Shown here piece by piece: positions 1 through 8,693 of a stretch of DNA of 64,000 nucleotides. Source of the DNA: Mesostigma viride (lineage: Eukaryota; Streptophyta; Mesostigmatophyceae; Mesostigmatales; Mesostigmataceae); NCBI GenBank assembly GCA_009746045.1, contig RPFO01000976.1, positions 62,001 through 126,000 on the forward strand. The letters run 5' to 3'. The translations under genes and the position numbers were made by a program. Below the pieces are notes generated by a model that saw nothing but the letters and a program-made list of their open reading frames with translations, ran no database searches and had not been told where the DNA came from. The first letter of the stretch is position 1. Every line of letters starts with the position of its first letter.

Positions 1-642
1 CATACTGGTGGTGGTTATAAAGAAGTTAGCGAATACAAAACTTTCTTTCTTAAGGTGATTTTGAAGTGGGCATGAGCGATCGTGCACATGCTAACATTTG
101 ATGGCCATTCCATGGTGAAGTTGGGAATTGGATGGGATTGTTTGATAAAGATGCGGTGGTGTGTCTTAAAATGAGCTGTGCTAATCTCATTATGAAGTGC
201 TCAAGACAACTCATTATAATAAATCAGAGTTGGAACAAACATTGTCTGCATCATGCCCCAACTTGAACTCTACATGAAGTGTGACACCTATGCTACGTGT
301 GTTGCGGGCTAGCTGTGTCAGCAAACAATTTTAGCTTTTAGCCCTCAAATCGTGTCCAACTCGCGCCTCACAATAAGAGCCAGTTGCACCTAGCATGGTA
401 ATGTCCACAAACTAACCTAAAACAGTTTAGTGTCCATACTGGGACCAAAGCACACTCATATAGGGACTTTGGTCTGGCAGGCCCCCAGCGGCTTGGCCGG
501 CCAGGGTGGCATATTGTGACCTGGCCTGGCCCCAAGGGCATTCCCAAAAGGGTAGGGAAACATGCCACGAACTACACCCAGATGTTGCTGGATGACCTAC
601 TCATCCCAGCCATAACTCATAAAAAATGCCTACAATATTTGG
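1..642 (+). repeat. Macro-repeat segment A, copy 1 (window starts inside array)
   Basis: This segment matches 13 other A copies in the window. It begins at the motif CATACTGGTGGTGG and ends at CTACAATATTTGG. Here it is followed directly by H rather than by B, so it is the first half of a nested A-(H-I)-A duplication. No coding function was recognised. The short minus-strand frame of 66 codons differs by non-conservative changes between copies. Confidence 0.9.
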
Positions 643-1185
643 CCAGCCAGCGGGGGCACCACAGGGAGGGGACAGGGGGAAGGGGGAGGGGCGGGGGGCA
701 GGGTACAGTCGGCAGGGGGCAGGGGGAGCCTTTCTGAAGCTATGAGTCACAGGTCGTGGGGACTGGGGCATGGGGCAGGCCCTCAGCCACCTGCACGTGA
801 TGTGGTCAGAGGCAAGTCACAAGCAGGGGCACAGTGGGCAGGTGGGACGGGGCAGGGGACCTGGGGCACGAGCCATGAAACTTGGGGCATGGGGAGTGGG
901 GCGTTGGGCAGGCAGGTAGGGGTGGTACACACGCACATGCCCTGCCATGCCCTGCGATCCCGCAAAAGGGCACCGTGGGGTCTTGTGGGTTGTCACACGT
1001 TGTTATGGGGTGCATATTTGCAGGGACATGAAGATGGGTGACCGCGCCGTAACCGAGACGTGTGTGGTGGCAACATGCCGCCTGGATACCAGCTGGCCTT
1101 GCTTCGTTAGCTACATTTATGGCTGCATGTGATGGCGTGCCCTTCCCGTTGTCACAGTGGTCACAGTGATGGCCTGTGGTTGCCC
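643..1185 (+). repeat. G-rich H-I segment inside nested duplication
   Basis: H opens with CCAGCCAGCGGGGGCACC fused directly to the end of A, and continues through runs of 4-6 G into the I segment (to TTGCAGGGACATGAAG and beyond). There is no CCAG array at this junction, unlike the usual order. With the following A it forms a 1185-bp direct tandem repeat of the preceding A. Confidence 0.88.
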
Positions 1186-2820
1186 CATACTGGTGGTGGT
1201 TATAAAGAAGTTAGCGAATACAAAACTTTCTTTCTTAAGGTGATTTTGAAGTGGGCATGAGCGATCGTGCACATGCTAACATTTGATGGCCATTCCATGG
1301 TGAAGTTGGGAATTGGATGGGATTGTTTGATAAAGATGCGGTGGTGTGTCTTAAAATGAGCTGTGCTAATCTCATTATGAAGTGCTCAAGACAACTCATT
1401 ATAATAAATCAGAGTTGGAACAAACATTGTCTGCATCATGCCCCAACTTGAACTCTACATGAAGTGTGACACCTATGCTACGTGTGTTGCGGGCTAGCTG
1501 TGTCAGCAAACAATTTTAGCTTTTAGCCCTCAAATCGTGTCCAACTCGCGCCTCACAATAAGAGCCAGTTGCACCTAGCATGGTAATGTCCACAAACTAA
1601 CCTAAAACAGTTTAGTGTCCATACTGGGACCAAAGCACACTCATATAGGGACTTTGGTCTGGCAGGCCCCCAGCGGCTTGGCCGGCCAGGGTGGCATATT
1701 GTGACCTGGCCTGGCCCCAAGGGCATTCCCAAAAGGGTAGGGAAACATGCCACGAACTACACCCAGATGTTGCTGGATGACCTACTCATCCCAGCCATAA
1801 CTCATAAAAAATGCCTACAATATTTGGAACGAATCCATGCATCGATGCTCCTACACCAATCAGTTTTCTGCACCGCCATAGCCTCGAATTTGCATGTACG
1901 TAATTATTTCGTCCCAGTGGACCTTAAGCGAGATGACTTGCCTGAACGTGTTCAGACGGGGAGTGTGCCAGGAAACGGCTCGAAGCTGGGAAAAGCAGGG
2001 GGCTCCGCCTGCGGACGGGCCGTACGAAGCCGAAATTTTATGGCTCCCGCTGGCCCCCCCGCGTCGGCGCCCTCGGCCACTGCCCCTTCGCGCTGCGCGC
2101 CCCGCGTGGCGCCGGCGTTCCCGAGGACGCACCCCGCGGGTGTACGCGCCAATCGCCCGCTCAGGCGCCAAAAAGTCCGGGCCCCGAAGGGGCCCCCAAC
2201 TTGTCAACTACTTAACTACGATCGTGTTGCGCAACGGAGAACCCCGAACATCCTGACATCGCCGCGGGCGCCGTACCGTACGGCCTGATCGAACCCCCAC
2301 GACCGAGGGCAAATCCTGAAATCCTGCGGACCCGCGAGTAACGGCCCGTAACCGCCGGCCTGAACACCGTCACACCCTCCTAAGATCGAGTCTCACATGT
2401 TCTGAACGGAAAATGACGTCAGCTCAATTCAGCAAAATGCGCGAGAAATTGCGGGCGGCATATACGGCAGGGTCAAATAGTTTGTTCCGAAGCAACTCTA
2501 TCCAAACATCGTAGTCGATTTACTAAGGGTTCAGACTGAACGGTAAGTTTCGAGTGTTCAGACTGAGCGGGAAATTTAGTTCGAACACTATTCTGAGCGG
2601 TTTTTGGTTCAATTTTCGGTTCGGCCTACTTCCCACGCAATTTCCGTGCCAATTTTTGCGAGATGACTGAACTGAACGTGTTCAGAGAAAAACGGCTCGA
2701 AACTGTGAAAAGCAGGGGGCTCCGCCTTGGGACGGGCCGTACGAAGCCGAAAATTTTGGGCTCCCGCTGGCCCCCCCGCCTCGGACCCTGACCGAAATAC
2801 GGACTTGAACGGGGAAAGTT
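1186..2820 (+). repeat. Macro-repeat segments A-B-C
   Basis: A occupies 1186-1827. B (1828 to about 2390) contains a GC-rich island at about 2040-2210 with hairpin-forming GGCCCC runs. C (about 2390-2820) carries GTTCAG/CTGAAC dyads at 2529 and 2556. A sub-repeat of about 140 bp (GCGAGATGACTT... to the run of seven C) occurs twice, at about 1928 and 2660, so B and C share an ancient internal duplication. The 2290-2650 part is nearly identical to 41340-41730. Confidence 0.88.
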
Positions 2821-2931
2821 GGACCGGTCGAACCGTACCAAATTTTAGTTCGCATGCGGGGCGGGGCGAGCGTCGCGTCGAACGCACCGGGCTGGCGATG
2901 CTCCTACACCAATCAGTTTTCTGCACCGCCA
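2821..2931 (+). repeat. Truncated D segment fused to a B fragment
   Basis: The D start (GGACCGGTCGAACCGTACC) is as in the full units, but after about 75 bp it switches into about 35 bp of B (the stretch beginning GATGCTCCTACACC, also at about 1846-1880) and then into C-like sequence. The E-F segment is missing, so this is the broken edge of the array at the gene island. Confidence 0.75.
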
Positions 2932-3240
2932 GTGTTCAGACTGAATGGGAAATGTGCCAAAAATTTAGTTCGAACACTTTTCTGAACGGAACATCCTACT
3001 CTATTTACTAGAAAGAAGATCCGATCAGTACGGCTGAACGTCGTGTGGCTTGTATTGTAGAGCTACGAAACGAGTTGAGACTGAACGGGACGCGTGGCAG
3101 TATGACAGTGACAGTCATCGTGACAGGAGAGTTGACAGTGGGAAATTTTTGGAGTGTTGCGAATTTTTTAATATTGTCGAGCTACGAAACGGGTTGAGAC
3201 TGAACGGGACGCGTGGCAGTATGACAGTGACAGTGGGAAA
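2932..3240 (+). repeat. Array edge with a 120-bp direct duplication
   Basis: C-like GTTCAGACTGAA motifs continue to about 3000. From 3056 to 3240 a stretch starting GAGCTACGAAACG is present twice with a period of about 120 bp, including CGCGTGGCAGTATGACAGTG. I recognise no gene here. A short plus-strand frame (3050-3418) crosses it but shows no family features. Confidence 0.6.
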
Positions 3241-3480
3241 TGTTTGGTGTGTTGTGAACCTGAATTTGGGGCGCGGTGTTTTGGGAGTGCGTGGCGATGG
3301 ATGCAATACAGTTGGCATCGTTCATTGCTCGGCATTGTTAAGGGACGTAAGGAAACCATGTACATTGCTCACGCAGGGAAATTGGAATTACTGCAGCTCG
3401 GGGACAGGCTCGCACTAGTTGTGCTGTTGTGATAGGATTGTCATCAGCCGTAGGTAATCGATGGTCAACGCCGCTTTCAG

Positions 3481-6400
3481 AATGAGGAGGTGGACGTTAT
3501 ACCTGATATCAATATACTTTGTTGGGCAGGTAAGTGGCAACGGAAAGGTTTCGATGCTTCCTTATTTCTGCATCCTGCATTGACCACTTTAGCGAGTCAG
3601 GATGTTGCTTAGCGCGTAGGTGTACGTGCATTTTGCAGGATGGCGTTGACGTTGATGGGAATACGACGTGTGAATTTGTGTTCGTGTGCCTTCTGAGACG
3701 TGTAGGCGAGCACGGTTGTCAGTGTGGACCCGCGGCCAGAATCGTATCATTACGTCGAGCAAGCCGGGCTTTACCAGGGCGATGTCTCGTTGCAGCAGGC
3801 CTACGTCCGGGATGTGCTGAATTGGTTGGTCCTGTCGCCACCTGACGGCTTCTGCGACAACGTATATTTGACGGTAAGTTCCTTGTGGCGTTACTCTGCT
3901 ATGATCATATGTTTTTGTAAACGTGATGAACTGGGCATGGTTGCTGTGTGTTATTATGGGGCTTGTGCAACACACCCCAACATAGTTGCTCGCCGGTAAT
4001 AACCAAGTGGGTGTGGTGCAGCCCACCCATCAAATGACATCGGCTTCACCTGCAACTTGGAAGGTAGTTTTGGGGAGTGTGTTTCAGTGTGCCTACCAAG
4101 TTTCAGGCCAATTGAATGTCATTTGGTATGGGCTGCCGCTCCCAGGCTTTGGCTTGTGCAACACACCCCAACATAGTTGCTCGCCGGTAATAACCAATTG
4201 GGTGTGGTGCAGCCCACCCATCAAATGACGTCGGCTTCACCTGCAACTTGGAAGGTAGTTTTGGGGAGTGTGTTTTAGTGTGCCTACCAAGTTTCAGGCC
4301 AATTGAATGTCATTTGGTATGGGCTGCCGCTCCCAGGCTTTGGCTTGTGCAACACACCCCAACATAGTTGCTCGCCGGTAATAACCAAGTGGGTGTGGTG
4401 CAGCCCACCCATCAAATGACATCGGCTTCACCTGCAACTTGGAAGGTAGTTTTGGGGAGTGTGTTTTAGTGTGCCTACCAAGTTTCAGGCCAATTGAATG
4501 TCGTTTGGTATGGGCTGCCGCTCCCAGGCTTTGGCTTGTGCAACACACCCCAACATAGTTGCTCGCCGGTAATAACCAAGTGGGTGTGGTGCAGCCCACC
4601 CATCAAATGACATCGGCTTCACCTGCAACTTGGAAGGTAGTTTTGGGGAGTGTGTTTCAGTGTGCCTACCAAGTTTCAGGCCAATGGAATGTCATTTGGT
4701 ATGGGCTGCCACTCCCAGGCTTTGGCTTGCGTGCCTGGGTTCGTGAGGTGGCTGGCATGCGTGTGTGGGTGTGGGTGGTGGCTGGCATGCATGCGAGGGT
4801 GTGGGGGGAGCTGCCATACATGCATGTGGGGCGGGGCGGGCTGGCATGTGGGCGTGGGTGTGGGAGTGGCTGGCATGCGTGCGTGGGTTTGTGGGGTGGC
4901 TGGCATGCATGCGTGGGTGTGGGGGTTGCTGGCATGCCTGCGTGGGTTTGCGGGGGTGCTGCCATGCGTGCGTGGGTGTGGGGGGGTGGCTGGGATACAT
5001 TTGTGGATGTGGGGGTGGCTGGCATGCCTGCGTGGGTTTGGGGGGTGGCTGGCATGCGGGTGTGGGTGTGGGGGAAGGCTGGCACGCATGCGTGGGTGTG
5101 GGGTGGCTGGCATGCGTGTGTGGGTGTGGGTGTGGGTGTGGGTGGTATGCAATCGTGGGTGTTGGGGTGGCTGGCATGCATGCGTGCATGTGGGGGGTGG
5201 CTGGCATGCTACGCAGGTTTGTGGGGTGGCTGGCATGCGTGTGTGGCTGTGGGGGTGGCTGGCATGCATGCGTGGGTGTGGGGGTGGCTGGCATGCATGC
5301 GTGCATGTAACGGGCGGCTGGCATGCATGCGTGTGGGGGGGGGGGCTGGCATGCGTGCGTGGGCGTGGGGGGGAGCTGCCATGCATGCATGTGGGGCGGG
5401 GCGGGCATGCATGCGTGGGTGGGAGGATTACCATTCCAATGATGCTCTTTACAACATGACAAAGGTAGAGACACTTGTGGCGATGGTAAAATTGGTGGTT
5501 AATATTGGAATGCGTATATGTTGGCATCTTTTTTGCTGGGGGTGCCGTTCTTGCTCTGGTCGCAGATGTTACATCTGGTGTCGTTCCTGCCTCCCATGCC
5601 GAGCGGTGGGCAGACTTATGCGGAGGTGCAGCTGGTGAGTCTTTTGCTCTGTGGCTTTCTTGGTCATGTCCACTATGATTTTATACTATTAATTGAGTGG
5701 AGGGTAGGGTAGGATCTGTGCACACGTTTATTATTATTATTATTTTTTTACACGTCATTCTTTGCTTCGTGTTTGCTCTCATGTTTGTTGATTGCTTAGC
5801 TGGAGGCTGCACGATTTGGCACTGCCAACGAGTTCCTGGTAGCGGCCGCGGCGTGTAACGGGGACCCAGCGCAGTGCCTCGCTCGCACGCGGTTTCTTGC
5901 GGGCATGCTCGAAGCACGGCGACTGCGCCAGGTGTATCAGCTTGAAGATCGAATGTTTGCATCAGAAGACTATTTGGACAGCGTAAGTGGATGTGTGTGA
6001 GGAGATTAAATGTACAGACATTGTTCTTTGGTTGTTGTGTTTCTGGCATGCGTGCGTGGTGGGGAGGGCAACAGTTGCCCCGTGGACAGCGTGCTGGGAC
6101 TCGGTCTCATTATGCTGATCCTCACGCAGCGGGCCGGGCGGTCAGGACTGCAGGCGCTTCGCTGCAACCCACGCGAGGGGCACGGCGAGCACTGCAAGAT
6201 CGGGCTGGCGCTGCTGCGCTACTACATCGCGACCGCGGAGGGCAACCAGAGCGATATGGACCGCTTCCGCGAGTGGGTGCGCAGGCTGCTCGACGAAAGG
6301 TATGGACGAAAGCGCGGCGCTTTTGCCGAGGCGATTGACAACCTGACCACGGTGCTGCAGCACTTTGACGACTGCGACCTATTCCATGGCGGGCGCGCGT

Positions 6401-8163
6401 GCGTGCGCGAGTTCCGGCAGGATTTCGGCAAGGTGCCCCTGCCCATCCTGCTGACCGACTGCCCCGAGGAGTGGGACGTCAAGACGCGCATGATGGCCAA
6501 GTGCAGGGAGGCCTTCTGTTTCGAGCGGTGCAGGAATTGCCAGCGAGACGAATGCGACAAGGAGGAGCAGGTTTTCAAGCGCGAGCCGCGGTTTATCGTG
6601 TACGGGGAGTCGGGGATGGTCCAGACCGCCGCGCCGAGGATTCCCGAGACGTTGGTCATGGACGTGCTCATCGGGGACGAGCGCCGGGAGGCGCGTGTGA
6701 CCGCGTGGCTCAGCTGCATGCTGCTGCACTATGGCAAAGACCACTTCGTGGTCCTGCGACGCACGCGCCCGTCCTCGGTCTGGGAGGAGGTCGACGCGCA
6801 TCGCAAGCGTGCCAAGGTTCGGCGGTGCCAGGACCCGGACTTGGGTGACGTGGCGACGATCGCCATCGCCAGCTGCTACTGTGTCAGCGACGTCATGCCG
6901 CTGCCGCTACCGCTGCCGCTGCCGATACCGGCGCGCGTCGCTTCGTCGCCCAGGACGCCCGCGCGGCCGGCGGTCGAGCAAACGTCCGCACAGCCGGTCG
7001 GAACGCGCGTATGCGTGGTCGACCCGGACGAGTGGGATGATGCCATGATGCGGGGGGAACAAGCGTCGCCCATGGACCTGTGCTACGAGACAGTCGAGCG
7101 TGAGGCGGGACCATCGGGCGAGGCGCGGTCCGCTGTCGCGCAGGAGGAGGAGTTGCTGCCGCAGCACCGCGCGTTCGAGTTCGCGCCACGGCCGAGGCCA
7201 TCGGACGCCACCACATCCTTCTGTCTCGCGTTCCTGCGCTTGATCGAGCAGTACGGCCACAGGATGCTGCCCGTGCTCCTCATGAACCTGCCCGTGTGGA
7301 ATGCGAACAGCTGCTGGGTGGACGCCATCCTGATGCTGCTGGTGCACGCCATGATATGGGGGCAGCGGCCGGGTGAGTCCGGTCTGCTCAGGCTGCAATG
7401 CAATCACAATGACGGCAGGCACGGTCCGCGCTGCGAGGACGGCCTCGCGTTGCTGGAGTTTGTTCTGGCGTTTGCATTCGGCACGATGCAGGAGGCGGCC
7501 GACAAGCGTGACAAGGTGATGCGGCTGCTGGGTGCGAGCCAAGAGACGCGTTACGGGGCGCAGGGCGACGGGAACATATGTCTCTGGAACGTCATGGGGC
7601 ACCTCAAGGACGCGTATCTCCGTCAGGGCGACTGGGCGTGCAAGCGACCGTTCCCCGTGGACGGCGTGTTGCAGCGACCCATAGGTGCCGGCATCGCACC
7701 CGACGGTATGGACTTTGAGGACCGCATCGTGCAGGTGTGCCGCGAGTACGCCGGGCAGCTGTGGGAACCATGTCGTTGCCTTTCGACGACGTGCGTACCT
7801 TGGAGGTACTTCGACATGGTTCCGAGGGTCCTGGTAGTCGTTGGCTTCTTAGCTGGTGTCGAGTCGCGGGACTACGCCGGCCGCGGGCCGCCCATGAGGT
7901 TCGGCATGGCCATCCGTGTGGGCCGCGAGTGCGAGGAGGTGCGCGTGACCGCCGAGCTGTGCGGCATCGTGGAGAGGCAACCCCAGCACTTCGTGTACCT
8001 GCGGCCCATTGACCTGGACCAGGGGCGATGGGAGGAGGTGGACCCCTATGGCGCGTTGGCGCGGCAGATCAACACGGCGTACCCGCGCCCGGGGCGCGTC
8101 GACTTGGCCGAGCTTGCGCACAGGACACTCGCGTGCCTCTACCGCGTGACGCCGGATCCGTGA
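3481..8163 (+). CDS. Multi-exon gene for a tandem USP-like (C19-type) protease
   Basis: The model has five exons: 3481-3529, 3740-3873, 5566-5634, 5800-5982 and 6067-8163. Introns begin GTAAGT or GTGAGT and end AG, and the reading frame stays open across every junction. The last three introns are all phase 0. Exons 1-3 are also present in the inverted copy with intact splice signals, while the introns between them differ by indels, which supports the boundaries. The true first exon is unresolved. An ATG at 3358 opens a 24-codon frame, but no good donor links it to 3481, so the 5' end is partial. The encoded N-terminal part (about 145 residues) has no domain I recognise. Exon 5 carries two cysteine-protease-like domains. 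Stop is TGA at 8161. Codon use is strongly GC-ending in exons 4 and 5, unlike the flanking repeats. The coding call is firm for exon 5 and moderate for exons 1-4. Confidence 0.62.
3961..4724 (+). repeat. 191-bp satellite, four exact-period copies
   Basis: GCTTGTGCAACACACC recurs at 3961, 4152 and 4343, and then at 4534, with a diverging fifth start at 4725. Spacing is exactly 191 bp each time. Copies differ only by a few substitutions. The reverse complement contains ATTGGCCTGAAACTTGG, also found in the 185-bp satellite at 8.7-10.5 kb. Confidence 0.92.
4725..5430 (+). repeat. GTGGCTGGCATGC minisatellite in intron 2
   Basis: Irregular units of about 30-38 bp are built on GTGGCTGGCATGCATGCG plus TGGGTGTGGG. 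Units vary in length and in the GCATGC core. Long alternating purine-pyrimidine tracts (GCATGCATGCGTG) suggest Z-DNA potential. All long frames across it are low-complexity translations of the repeat. Confidence 0.9.
5635..5799 (+). other. Intron 3 with AT-rich tract
   Basis: The donor is GTGAGTCTTTTG at 5635 and the acceptor is GATTGCTTAG ending at 5799. It contains GGAGGGTAGGGTAGG and a (TTA)n/T-run stretch at about 5730-5750. The inverted gene copy stops being homologous inside this intron, near 5735. Confidence 0.55.
6067..8163 (+). CDS. Terminal exon: two tandem USP-like catalytic domains
   Basis: The open frame runs from 6010 to 8163 (717 codons), but splicing to GGCAAC at 6067 best fits the upstream frame and places the exon start at GNSCPVDS, as in USP Cys boxes. 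Numbered from 6010, domain 1 has Cys23 in GNSCPVDS, a Cys-rich finger (C165, C170, C174, C177, C182), a PRFIVY strand, then His245 in DHFVVL and Asp262 in WEEVD. Domain 2 has Cys435 in NSCWVDAIL, a finger (C577, C588, C590, C595), VPRVLVVVGF, then His660 in QHFVYL and Asp678 in WEEVDP. Cys-to-His spacing is 222 and 225 residues, so the halves are a tandem duplication. A proline-rich linker (MPLPLPLPLPIP, about residue 296) and an acidic stretch separate them. Known USPs cleave ubiquitin isopeptide bonds. Activity here is inferred; both domains are shorter than typical USPs. Confidence 0.6.
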   Translation, partial: GNSCPVDSVLGLGLIMLILTQRAGRSGLQALRCNPREGHGEHCKIGLALLRYYIATAEGNQSDMDRFREWVRRLLDERYGRKRGAFAEAIDNLTTVLQHFDDCDLFHGGRACVREFRQDFGKVPLPILLTDCPEEWDVKTRMMAKCREAFCFERCRNCQRDECDKEEQVFKREPRFIVYGESGMVQTAAPRIPETLVMDVLIGDERREARVTAWLSCMLLHYGKDHFVVLRRTRPSSVWEEVDAHRKRAKVRRCQDPDLGDVATIAIASCYCVSDVMPLPLPLPLPIPARVASSPRTPARPAVEQTSAQPVGTRVCVVDPDEWDDAMMRGEQASPMDLCYETVEREAGPSGEARSAVAQEEELLPQHRAFEFAPRPRPSDATTSFCLAFLRLIEQYGHRMLPVLLMNLPVWNANSCWVDAILMLLVHAMIWGQRPGESGLLRLQCNHNDGRHGPRCEDGLALLEFVLAFAFGTMQEAADKRDKVMRLLGASQETRYGAQGDGNICLWNVMGHLKDAYLRQGDWACKRPFPVDGVLQRPIGAGIAPDGMDFEDRIVQVCREYAGQLWEPCRCLSTTCVPWRYFDMVPRVLVVVGFLAGVESRDYAGRGPPMRFGMAIRVGRECEEVRVTAELCGIVERQPQHFVYLRPIDLDQGRWEEVDPYGALARQINTAYPRPGRVDLAELAHRTLACLYRVTPDP

Positions 8164-8690
8164 GCTTTTGGTGAGTGGATTTCGTGAGACGTCTGGTTCG
8201 TAATCCTGTCGACTGCCAGTTTGGAACTATCATGCTTTATTAGTGTAGGACACACTAATAAACACTCGTTTAAACGGCCGCGCGCTCACTTCTTAAACTC
8301 CATTCGAATGCGCTGCTTGGTATGTCGCGTTCCTTGCGCAGGCCAGTGGAGGAGGCATCTTCGGCGACGTGGATTACACACTATGGATGGAATGCATCCT
8401 CGTTTTGGTCTCACTGCATAGGATCATGACACTTGCATCGTGATATGCATATAGCTAGCTTAGTATGGTTGTAGGGGATTGAATGAAGAACGATTCGGGG
8501 CATCTGTGCCAACCGTTGGTTTTCCTACCATCATCCACATAGAACCCCATGGGCATTGATTCGTGGTTGGTATCATTCTTAACTGATTGTGTCATCACAT
8601 AGAAGCTTGTAATTAAAATAAGATTGTGAGTAAATATTTGGGGGAAAGCATAACTCCGTACGTGACGGTGCTCAATCGGTAAACACCGGG
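8164..8690. other. Downstream spacer, nothing recognised
   Basis: This sequence is moderately AT-rich and follows the gene's stop codon. I see no repeat, RNA gene or convincing frame. The minus-strand frame of 101 codons at 8455-8760 runs into the satellite and shows no family features. A polyadenylation site must lie here or inside the satellite, but the sequence does not identify it. Confidence 0.5.
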
Positions 8691-8693
8691 GGG

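Larger units (their letters stand above)
3874..5565 (+). other. Intron 2, expanded by satellite DNA
   Basis: The donor is GTAAGTTCCTTGTGGCG at 3874 and the acceptor is GGTCGCAG ending at 5565. The inverted gene copy has the same edges with only 64 nt between them (10694-10757), so about 1.6 kb of tandem-repeat DNA was gained here, or lost there. The non-satellite part (3880-3960 and 5430-5540) shows nothing recognisable. Confidence 0.6.
3244..5735 (+). repeat. Left arm of imperfect inverted repeat (gene 5' half)
   Basis: The sequence 3244-3890 plus 5540-5735 reappears reverse-complemented at 10525-11350. Exon-like blocks are near-identical between arms, while intronic blocks differ by indels. 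The 43-bp stretch at about 3620-3660 is absent from the right arm, and the left arm carries about 1.6 kb of extra satellite in one intron. Confidence 0.85.

Noticed and set aside
368-568. Minus-strand 66-codon frame repeated in every A segment
   Set aside because: Copies differ by replacements (T to R, H to R) and no splice or family signal is present. Its conservation follows from unit homogenisation.
1701-2288. Plus-strand frame of up to 195 codons across A and B
   Set aside because: It is broken or frameshifted in several units by the palindrome, the SINE-like insert and stop changes (CTTTAG versus CTTAAG), so selection on it is unlikely.
4559-5638. Frames of 170-360 codons with GWHACVGVG-like repeats, and their minus-strand His/Pro-rich mirrors
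   Set aside because: They are translations of the minisatellite in intron 2, open on both strands, with no unique domain.
5700-5720. Telomere repeat near GGAGGGTAGGGTAGG
   Set aside because: Only two or three imperfect units, inside an intron and the inverted repeat. No telomeric array is present in the window.
6010-6066. Translation start of the USP-like protein at ATG 6010
   Set aside because: The first 19 codons (MYRHCSLVVVFLACVRGGE) look like intron read-through. The upstream phase-0 donor at 5983 and the AG before GGCAAC give a better model, though a signal-peptide-like start at 6010 cannot be excluded.
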